This document shows positions 24,936-34,319 of a DNA stretch of 64,000 nucleotides, piece by piece. Within the stretch, counting starts at the first letter, position 1; each line of letters starts with the position of its first letter. This stretch comes from Gnetum montanum (taxonomy: Eukaryota; Streptophyta; Gnetopsida; Gnetales; Gnetaceae). The DNA is taken from contig MNCI01003927.1 in assembly GCA_015680685.1 (NCBI GenBank), positions 445,116-509,115 of the forward strand. Reading direction: 5' to 3'. The notes under the pieces are model-generated. The model worked only from the letters and a program-made list of their open reading frames with translations. It did no database searches and had not been told where the DNA came from. The position numbers were made by a program, and so were the translations under genes.

Positions 24936-27178
24936 ATGTATTCTTCTCCACATAAAAGCACTTCACTACCTAGGACCAACACAAGAGATAGTCGACGGCA
25001 CAACACATGTATCCAAGATCTGCCAGTCCCTCAACAATTCTGTGTGATATATATTGATCATGATGAGTATGTACCCAACTTTACCTTTATTCTCCATCAA
25101 GATGAACAACTACATTGGAGAGACTTGGAAGGTAACATTGTGTTACCTCTGGACCTATCAGTTCCCAACATGCTCCTTCATGCTCTTTCATGAATAGGCA
25201 CGTCATCCTTGTATGTAGAGTATGTTGCATACGATCATGACACAAGGGATTACCATCTTATAAAAGCGCAATGTCAAATGGACTTGAAATGGGAGAGATA
25301 TCATACATCCTCAAAGGGTAAGTGGCCCCATAATGCTTTGCATGTCTTGAGTGAAATTGAGGATGGTGAACCTGCTTTAACAGGTCCCCCACAAAATGAT
25401 GTTCCCCCTCCTAATGTTGGTTAGGAGGTGGTGTATTAGAACCTACACTCCATGGTTCACAACCCTAGTTCTGATCCCCATGAACATGAAGTGTTCAATG
25501 AGGGAACACAAACACACAATAAGGACAAACATTCTAAGCATGATCATGGTCGTGGCCGAGACCACAGAAGAGAAGGTAGGAAACATCGTCATGGTGATGG
25601 TTCTCCTTCTTCTTCACCTTCATCATGACATTCACCCTCTCCTTTAGTATTTGAATGTAACCATAAGGAAACTAACCATGGGGATAAATTTAAACAAAGT
25701 GAGAAACCTCAATGAGAGAATTGAGAATGAGGACGAGGGCACTCTAGGGAATCACGACATGGAAGAAGGAAGAGTAGGGAACCACATAGACACCATAGAA
25801 ACTATGAATGAGATGATCATGAAGAACCCCTACTCATAACTAGAAGCATGTTAGACATCACAAAGGCTGTGAGAATCCCCACAAGGCACCAAAAAGATAA
25901 TAGGATTAAGAGGTTAGACATGAATAACATCCCATGATTTGAGGGGGGATACAACGCTGATCCTCAAAACCATCTACAAGCATTCCATGATGCATGTGCC
26001 TTGTAGAACATAGAAAATGAGTGGTAAAAACTAAATTTGTTCCCAAGGACACTAGTGAAAGAAGCAGAAAGCTGGTACTAGTCCTTAGAACCAGAATCCA
26101 TTCAAAGATGGAGTACGATGGTATAAATGTTTAACAATAAGTACCAAACATACTTCCAAGTGTCTAACTTACAAAAGTAAATCCAAGGATGGAAGTAAGG
26201 AATTCATGAATCCTTGGATGCTGCCATGGGCCATTATTATGCACTTTTACATCATTGCTTGGGCCATGGTTATTCACAGCGGGACCAACTACGCCATCTC
26301 GTAGATGGACTTAGGCATGAAATAAGGAGAATCCTTGGAACGTATGACCAAGGGAGATTATCAAATCTTAGGTCCCATCAAGTCCATAGATTGCTAAAGC
26401 AAGTAGCCAAGGAAGAAGGGGATCTACATAAGAGAGAAAGTGCGGAAGAGTACAACCGAGATCCTTCCCTCAGAAAAAGAGGAGTGAGATTTTGTGAGGA
26501 GGAGGAAGAGTCACCACTTGAAGAGATAGTGAATAGGAAGACCTTGTCGCTCTAAAAATTAACAACTGAAGTATTGACAAAGGTAGATAAAATGTGGGAC
26601 TCCTTGGATAGTAGATTTGAAACTATCCTTAAAACTGTAGAGGAATCTAGGGAGCAAGGTAGTGACTATGACAAAAAGAAAAAGAGAGAAGTGGACCATA
26701 CACGTAACAAAGGCAAGGGTAAAATGCCCATCACCAAAGAGGTTGTGGATTCTGATACGGACAATGACGGTGGATGTGAGATATGCCAATATGACTATCC
26801 TAAGGGATGTTTCCTAGTAATCTCACATCTACAAGAGTCTAGGATGTATGCACTCAACCCACGACTTAAAAAACGGCAAGCACCCCGATGGTTACCTTAT
26901 CCCCAAGGTAACCCAACACAGTTTCACCAACCTTTAACATATTATCCAAGTTGAACTCCACCACAACCTATTGAGCAACACCAATACTGGCAATACCCAC
27001 ATTCATGGGGGATGCCACCAGCAAGCTAACAATACCCTTACTGGCAACCAGATCCATATGGTTATTACGTGCAACAACCAATCTCTCCACGTGACTCTGT
27101 TGGTCATGTGAAACCACAACGTCACTACCAAGCTTAGGAGTATTATAGGACTCCTCCTAGGAGAGACAACCCAAAAAC
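24936..27178 (+). pseudogene. gag of A3
   Basis: The start at ATG 24,936 (MYSSPHKSTSLPRTNTRDSR) corresponds to the A2 start region. DHDEYVPNFTFILHQDE and LEGNIVLPLDLSVPNMLLHAL match A2. An Arg/His/Ser-rich linker (25,540-25,640) includes RGRDHRREGRKHRHGDGSPS. The capsid-type core is decayed before 26,214 but readable from 26,214 (YYALLHHCLGHGYSQRDQLR). An acidic linker and the Cys-rich segment GGCEICQYDYPKGC (about 26,770) follow. Several stops are present. The gene is cut by element B at 27,184 and resumes at 38,952. Confidence 0.82.
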
Positions 27179-28390
27179 ATACCTGTTGGCGACCGTTTGG
27201 GACGCGACCGCCAACGAGTGTCCCCGAACAGGATTTAGGTGCCTGTTGGTCTCTGGCAACACCAAGGCCCAGATACCTCCAAATAAACTTAGTAGTTGAT
27301 GTGAGTATGTGTGTGTGCTGTTGCGGCATGTGGTTGTGTAAAATGTAACAGTTGCGTTGTGTGTGAACTACAAATGACTTACTTTAAAGAGATTCAGCCA
27401 ACTTTGCCAAGTATTGTGAGTTCTTGAAAATTTCCTATTTTGTTCAAATGCCTAGTCTACGCGGTCCTTATAATACCTACTTGTAAAAAATAAAATTTTG
27501 CAAAAACATTTGAGCACAACTCCACAATCTACTCCTAATTTTCCCCAGAGAAAGAGATAGTTCCACAAGAAAACTAGAAATAGAGCAAGATTCGATGGAA
27601 ATAAGCAGAAAAGAAAAGAAAGCAGATTTGTGTAGACCTCAAATATTTAAACAAGGTAAAATGACACGAGTAAACACTTCGCAATAAAGCTATCCCAAAT
27701 TCAATATCTATGGATTGATCAAACTTCTAATTCTCAAATAAAAAATATCTTCAAGACAATCCTACTATGCTACCAAAAATTGCTGCGTAAACTACCGCGT
27801 ACGAGACTCCATTATGACTAGATAATAGATGTCAACGATTGCATTCAAACAGAACCCTTAACAGACTTGAAAATTTCTGATTGAAAAACCACGAGAATTC
27901 ACTTTAAAGATAAAAAGAAGCTATTCTTGTCCCATCAAAATACCAAAGATTTTCTGAACCCTCTCGACTATTGAATTGTTCAACGGTGTGACTACAAACA
28001 GAGGCTCTCTTACAACAATCCCAATAGCAGTTCCCACACGGTGCACAATAACAAAATTGACTACTAAAATGCTCTTAAGGCTTTTAAACAAAAGTGCTTC
28101 TATGGTAAAATTATAACAGAAATTTCCTATCAGGCAACAAGAACGATAAGAACAATCTAAAAATCCCAAAATTACTTTCCAAGGATGATACTATCTAAAC
28201 CACTAGCTAAAAAATTTAAACAAAACAAAAAATGAAATGCATAACTCACAGGACCATGACAAGAGGCTGAAATCTTTATTCTAACAAGCCATCTTGCGAG
28301 CAATCTTCTTTACAAATCTTCTTTGATCCCAAGTGTGATGTGTGAGACCTAATGTTATGATGATCCTCCCCTCCTCCTTGACCCCTGATG

Positions 28391-28403
28391 CCTTTTTATA
28401 GGG
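28391..28403 (-). promoter_or_regulatory. TATA box of element B LTR
   Basis: Minus strand CCCTATAAAAAGG, a canonical plant TATA box; the same motif occurs in the other LTR at 37,529-37,541. It lies about 1.2 kb before the LTR end, leaving a long R/U5. Confidence 0.6.
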
Positions 28404-28771
28404 TTCCAAGGTAGGTAGGGAAGTTACATATTTAAAAATATCTCACCTAAATTCTCTCCCAAGTAACTTGGCCAACCAATTAGGAGATTACTTGCTAAAA
28501 TATCCTAGCTAACTCTTCTCCCAAGTAAGGAGGTTACAACTTACTCATTTAATTAGGAAGGAGTTATTTAGGAAGTTATACATATAATTAGGAGAGATTT
28601 ATGCTTTGGAAGTTATATCTATACTACAAATATTTGTAGGCAGTAACTTATATAATATAAAAGGTAAGTTTTTAACTGGGGCTTCACACTCAGTGCATAT
28701 GGTATTGTGGATTATTTTAAATTTTTAAAATTTTATTTAATAAACTACAACTCTGTTTTACCAGCATCGGC

Positions 28772-28870
28772 TCAAAATATCTCCGGACACTTGTCTTGAT
28801 GTGCCTCTGTGTCTTTGTTGCCGTATTCATCGGACTGGTATGCGATGCCGAATGCATCGGCGTTGGACAT
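28772..28870 (-). CDS. small ORF inside the B LTR (32 codons)
   Basis: Minus strand, starting MSNADAFGIAYQSDEYGNKD and ending in CPEIF. The same peptide, with one change visible (CLEIF), is encoded in the other LTR at about 37,945-38,050. Upstream on the same strand is TATAAAAAG (29,005-29,013), and the frame is open upstream of the ATG. It is unlike the flanking LTR sequence in composition. Unrecognised; possibly a captured host exon or only a chance frame. Confidence 0.25.
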   Translation of the reverse strand: MSNADAFGIAYQSDEYGNKDTEAHQDKCPEIF

Positions 28871-29698
28871 GGCTGCTGTTTTGGAAGGTAAGTTGCGAAG
28901 ACCTTGCAACTGCCTGAAAATATTGTGCCATGTGCACCGTGTGGTTCTGTGATGACGTCCAAGGTGTCTAAATCTTAGGGGCTCCTCCTGCTGCGGCAAA
29001 GCGTCTTTTTATAATGGCGAGGGTTTTTTCATGTAGAACGGCACAGAATCTAGTAGGGTTTGGTGATACACGAGGAGGTTTTTGTGGCTCTGTTTACCCT
29101 CCACAGAGGCGGCCAACACTACTTACGTTTTGCTGTTTTTCTGCCGACCCCCTAAAAAAATGAAATACTGATGTCTGTTCCTCTGTTTTTCTATTTTTGA
29201 TGACTGCCACATCCACGTTTTTTTTATGCATAAATAACGTCGCGCTAATGTCTCTTCCGCCCTCTCCATCTTTGCCTTCGATCGTGGTCTGCACCGCTGC
29301 CATCTTCTTCACCGTTGCCCTCAATCGTGACCTGCAAAATGCCGGCAAACTCTGCAGTCCTTCCAGAGGCACACCATGCCTTGGTACCTTGCGCTCATAC
29401 CATAGTGAAAAAAAAATCTGATTTTTTTGAATTTCTGCAATGCTTGTCTTTTGACATCCTTCTCTTAGTCCATATGCTGGGGAATGTTTGACAGGATCTC
29501 TTAATATGAGATACAGAGCCAGTGTCATCCTAATGTTATCATTAAGTGATTTCCATCTCTCTCTTTTTACAAAAAAAAAATAGAAATCAATACTTTGCCC
29601 AATTACATCTTTCCATTTCAAATATTTGTATTGAAATATTTTAGAAAATCTCAATCATCTCATGTCTTCGTTCCATAAAATGGCTAAATGTGTCAACA

Positions 29699-29710
29699 TT
29701 TCTGCCCCCT
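29699..29710 (-). promoter_or_regulatory. polypurine tract of element B
   Basis: Minus strand AGGGGGCAGAAA sits directly against the LTR start, the place where plus-strand DNA synthesis is primed. Confidence 0.8.
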
Positions 29711-29892
29711 TAAAAACTCAAAGAAATCTATGCTTCATTATGAAACTGAAACATACTAAAATTCTCATTGAATTTTTACATTCAAAAGAAATATTTTTTG
29801 AGGAAAATTCCCATTTAACATAAGGTGCAATGAGACAAAAACCTCATTCCTAAGAAAAATAATAAAATGTACATCATCAAGTCCTTCATGGA

Positions 29893-30386
29893 CTATTCTT
29901 GGGATGGAAACTGAATTGTGAGGGTTACCCTAGTGGGAATCCTCATCTCCTTCACCTTTTCATAGGAGATTTCTGATGTGATGAAGGTGTTCTTGTTGTT
30001 CTCTTTCTTGGTAGAGCTCTCACCTTGATCTACTGGAGCTTTCTCTTCAACCTTTTCTTCATTTTCTTTTTGGGAAGAGCTCTTTTGTCCTTCTTCATTG
30101 AATCCTTCATTTTTCTCTTGAGAGGCCAAAGCTTCTCCCCATCCCCATGATGACTCTCCATAAGTTGGTGGCTCTTCTTCTTTTTCTTCTTCTTTGGAGA
30201 AATCTTGATATCGCCCCCAAACATTGAACTCTATATCCAAACCCCAAGTGAGAGCCAAGCCATAAAAGGGCATTCCTTTGGAGCTCCACAAGATCTAGCC
30301 TTTAGATAAGCCTTCAATACATGCTCAGGGCAACATCCCATCACATATGGAATAAAAGGCTTTCTCATTGCTCTTTTAAACTCCAT
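29893..30386 (-). pseudogene. third ORF of element B, unrecognised, acidic
   Basis: Starts at ATG 30,386 (MEFKRAMRKPFIPYVMGCCP) and runs 51 codons to TAG at 30,231. The neighbouring frame is open from about 30,291 to 29,893 and codes an acidic, Glu/Lys-rich tail (SKEEEKEEEPP..., ending RVTLTIQFPSQE). One indel between about 30,235 and 30,291 would link them into a ~165-residue product, so I treat it as one frameshifted gene. It lies between integrase and the polypurine tract in sense orientation, the position of extra ORFs in several plant gypsy lineages. No domain recognised. A TATA box is just upstream. Confidence 0.45.
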
Positions 30387-30454
30387 TAGCTCTCTCTAAT
30401 CTTCACTACCAGACTTGAAATGAAAGAAGATGAAATCTTAAGCAATCTAACCCT

Positions 30455-30465
30455 CCTTTTATAGG
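30455..30465 (-). promoter_or_regulatory. TATA box ahead of the B third ORF
   Basis: Minus strand CCTATAAAAGG, about 70 bases before the ATG at 30,386. The spacing suits a short capped leader, suggesting a separate subgenomic transcript. Inference from motif and spacing only. Confidence 0.45.
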
Positions 30466-30755
30466 TGCTAAAATGTTTAACTTCCATCCAAGTGTCTTCA
30501 ACCAAGCTTCCTTCTTTCTAGGCACTCAAACCATTTTTCATAATCCTCACTAAGTGGTGGATGAGTCACCTTCCCCACTTGTCAAACTTGTAGAATTCTA
30601 CTTGTTTCACTTGTAGGCTTCCACTTGCCCCATTTGAGGGAAAGATAATGTTTCAAATATAAATAAAGCATAATTAGATATAATAATGGACACTATACTC
30701 CTAGTAGTATTTACATGGTACTATATACATATATTATTTTTGTGAAATGACATCT

Positions 30756-31697
30756 TCAAGTTGTATGCAATTGTCCCAAATAATGTTTTATATGCAAAAC
30801 ATTATATGGAAATTGCAATTCCATGCCATCCAAGGTTGACAATTTGTAGGTATCCTCTGACATTTGTGTTGTGATTTGAAAGGGACCAATCCATGTTGGT
30901 GTAAACTTATTTGGTTTCTTCATATTCCATAACAAGACAAGGTCTCCTATTTTAAAAGTTCTTTTCAAAGATTTCCTATCAAACCGTCTTTTAACTTGAG
31001 AGGTATTCCGTAACAAATTATCCCTTGCTTTATCCACTTCAGCTTCTCTTTTAATAAGAAAAGTCATGAAACTTCTGTCTTTATCTGTCTTTTCACTATA
31101 TTTCTGTACAAATTCAGAAGCTGAGCTTATAATCTTGTTTGTAATTCGTGCTGGAAAACCATAGACTAAGTTATACGGTGATGTCCCAATAGCATTCTTG
31201 AATCTAATTCGATTTGACCATAATGCGGATTGTAGATAATCGATCCAATTTCCTGGATTCCCATCCATTGATTTCTTGATATAAGCGATAAGCTTTTTAT
31301 TAGTGGATTCCGCTACACGATTTCCTTGAGGATAATAATTTGATGAGGAAAATAAGAAAATAGATCTTTCAAATGCCCATCTGATAAACTCTTCGGATTT
31401 GAACGCGGGTCCATTATCTGACACTAACACTTTGGGTAGACCAAATCTACTTAGAATGTGGTCTTCTAGGAACTTAATCACGTCTGATGCTGAACTTCCT
31501 CTTAGAGCCTTTGCTTCGGATCATTTAGTAAAATAATTAGTAGCTGTGAGAATAAACTTGTGTCCAACTCTTGAAGGAGTAATTGTACCAATAAAATCCA
31601 AACCCCATTGCTAAAATGATCTATCTGCAACTACTGGCTTTAAAGGGGCTCTAGCCCTTTTAATCTTGGGTCCATGAACTTTACATTTATAGCATTT
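30756..31697 (-). pseudogene. integrase of element B
   Basis: In the same frame as RT. The zinc-binding part spans the RT frame end (His residues in CVHN and FHDH, then CYKC just after the stop at 31,698). Catalytic core: first Asp in WGLDFIGT (31,596-31,598), second in SDNGPAF (31,416-31,418), Glu in NRVAEST (about 31,306-31,308), giving a DD35E spacing. The C-terminal region FKIGDLVLLWN...GPFQIT is the GPY/F module; no chromodomain follows. The three in-frame stops 31,698 (TAA), 31,611 (TAG) and 31,521 (TGA) are the only visible damage; from 31,481 to 30,756 it is open for 241 codons. Confidence 0.92.
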
Positions 31698-34166
31698 TTA
31701 AATCTTTGAACTAATGTCTTGATACATGGAAGGCCAGTAATATCCATGTCGAAGTATATGTTGCATAGTTGATTTAGGGGATTCATAAAATAGATTCAAA
31801 TGATCATGAAATTGTTCCAAAATGAAACTAATTTGATCATTATGAACACATTCTAATAAAACTCCCGAAAAATCCTTTTGATATAATATACCATCTTTAA
31901 CAACAAATTTTCGTGCTCTTTTGAAGAAAGCTCTCTTTTGACTTGCAGTTAAATTATTTGGGATTTTCCTTGTATTAAGAAATTTGAGAATTTTGTCATA
32001 CCAATTCTCTTCATGGGTGTCAAGTGTACATACTTCATCTTCTTTAGTCATTAACTTAGCTAGTCCCATTCCCTTAATTGTCTTGCATCTTTCCAATGAA
32101 AATCTGAAACTTTGCAACTTTATAAGCCATTTTCCTCTTTTCAATCCAATCTCATTTTGGGATAGGAATCGCTTGACTGCAGGTTCAATTAGCATAATGT
32201 GAACTAATGAACTCTCCAAATAATATTTAAAATGCTGAAGTGCCTTGATGACTGCGAAAGCTTGTTTCTCTAAGTCTGAGTAATTTAACTCTGAACCTTT
32301 CAACTGATACCCAAAAAATCCAATTGGTTCATCTTGACCTTCACTATCTTTTTGTGTAAGAACAGCAGCGATAGAATCATTTGAAGCAAAAGAGTATAAC
32401 CAAAAATCTTCTTTAAGTCTAGGCTTTACCAAATATGGAGCCTCTTGTATAGCCTTTTTAATTTCTGATAAAGCTCTCTCTGATTCTGGTGTTTTCTCTA
32501 CTTGGACATCCTTTTTTAGCATATGCATCAAAGGTTTGGTAATTTCAGTAAACCCGGGGATGAACTTTTTCACAAAGTTTATCTTCCCAAAGAAAGATCT
32601 AAGAGATTTCTTACTTGTGGGATGCTCAATATTCTGTACTGCTTGAATTCGGGAATTGTCTATGGCAATCCCTTCTTGACATATCACATGGCCTAATAAA
32701 CTTCCAGATTTAACCCCGAAGATACACTTCTTAGGATTTAATGAAATACCAAACTCACGACATCTGTCGAAAACTTGCTGGAGATGATTAATATGATCTT
32801 CTTTTTTCTTTGAAAATATTGTAATATCATCCAAATAAACCACCACGAATTTGCCTAATAAATCCTTAAATGCTAAATCCATTGCTCTTTGAAAAGTAGC
32901 TCCAGCATTTGACAATCCGAATGGCATTCTTTGGTAGGCAAAAGTTCCCCATTTGGTGATAAATGATGTTTTGTATCTATCATTCTTATCTACGACGATT
33001 TGATTATAACCTGAGAAACCATCTAAGAAAGAATATGCTTGACAACCTGAGACTTTAATCAGCATCTCATCAATTCTTGGAAGTGGATACTTATCCTTTT
33101 TTGAAGCATCATTCAGATTTCTAAAGTCTACACAAAGTCTTATATCACCATTTTTCTTTCTTACTGGGACAAGGTTAGCAAGCCATGTCGAATATCGTAC
33201 TGGATATATGATTTGTGCTTGCAACAACTTCTTGATTTCAGCTTCCATAGCTGGTTCAAATGATGGATTAAACTTCCTTTGTTTTTGCTTGACTATTTTG
33301 CAATCTTCTATTAAAGGAATCTTATGTGTCATCACATCTTGCCTAAAAGCTTTAAGATCATCATAAGACCAAGCAAAATTGTCCAAATTATTTCTTAGAC
33401 ATGTTAACAAGTCTTGCTTGAAACTTGAATCTCTTTCCTTTGTAACATTTAACATTTTTGGCATCCTGTCTAACCCAAAATTCACTGCCTCGAAAGATTG
33501 ACTATCTAGGTTTTGTATATCCTTTCCAGTAAGTAAATTTTTCTTGAACTCATGCTCCAAGTCAATCATCCTTTTTGGAATGAAATTAGCTTTGGAATTT
33601 GATGACGTTTCAGGTATCACTTGACCCTCAAATTCTTGCTTATTCTTCATAAATCTTAGTACTTGATCATCATCTTCAAATACTTGTAAATGTCTTATAT
33701 TATCTGGTACTGATGGCTGATGTTCTTCTTCGATCGGGATATTTTTGTAACTCTCTAATAATTTCATATCCAATGTTGAAGCTGCCTTTGCCAAATCATC
33801 TGCTATAAGATTCTCTGCTCTGTTTATATGCTCTATTTTCCAATGTTGAAACTGGTCTAACATCTTACAGGCAAGTTGCCTATAAGGTCTTAAGAATGAG
33901 CTCTTTACGACACAGTTACCATTCACTTGTTCGCAGACTAATCTTAAGTCTCCCTTTATAATGATTTCTTTGATCTTTTTGTCTAGAGCTATTCTCATAC
34001 CAATACATAAAGCTTCATAATTAGCCTTGTTGTTAGTACAAGGGAAAGATAGATGAATTGCCTTGAGAATTTCAGGTGAATCATTCTTGAATATAACTAT
34101 TCCAACTCCTGCACCCTTTGAATTAGATGAACCATCAAAGTATAACTCCCATTTATCTTCATTATT
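31698..34166 (-). pseudogene. RNase H - reverse transcriptase - degraded RNase H of element B
   Basis: Open from the TGA at 34,167 to TAA 31,698. Domain order: (1) a complete RNase H, 34,151-33,776, with acidic residues in YFDGSS (34,134), NYEAL (34,014), KGDLRL (33,948) and ADDLAKAAS (33,798), all four present. (2) RT, about residues 245-445 counted from Met 33,998, with LCVDFRNLN, MPFGLSNAGATFQ and the catalytic YLDD (388-391). (3) The usual gypsy RNase H after RT (about 530-650), where TDAS is replaced by SFAS and the later Asp is gone, so it looks inactive. (4) The start of the integrase zinc finger. Met 33,998 is inside the first RNase H and is not the true start; the frame was continuous with gag-protease. 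Confidence 0.9.
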
Positions 34167-34319
34167 TCATTCTTCTTTTTCAGGACTACAACTTTCTTGG
34201 AGTGTACAAATTTTGTTTTCAACACCTCCTTTTTCAACCATTTTACTTCGTCCATTTGAAGTAATATTATCTATCATCAAAGGTTCGCTATAGATGTAGA
34301 TTTAATTTGATTCTCCTGT
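34167..34319 (-). other. linker between protease and RNase H in element B
   Basis: Same frame as gag-protease and pol, interrupted by TAA (34,302-34,304) and TGA (34,167-34,169). About 44 open codons between them, rich in Glu, Lys and Ser. No domain. Confidence 0.6.

Larger units (their letters stand above)
27184..29698 (-). repeat. 3' LTR of element B (complete)
   Basis: 2,515 bases. On the minus strand it starts TGTTGACACATTTAGCC and ends with GCCAACA. It contains two TATA-like boxes on that strand (+ coordinates 29,005-29,013 and 28,391-28,403) and a small ORF between them. The part at 28,770-29,400 is visibly richer in G, C and CpG than the rest. Confidence 0.95.

Noticed and set aside
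29094-29654. 186-codon minus-strand frame in the left B LTR
   Set aside because: Not kept in the sister LTR, where frame breaks occur; probably chance.
31984-32202. Plus-strand open frames inside the B pol and gag regions (also 34,063-34,293 and 34,930-35,160)
   Set aside because: Antisense shadows of well-supported minus-strand domains.
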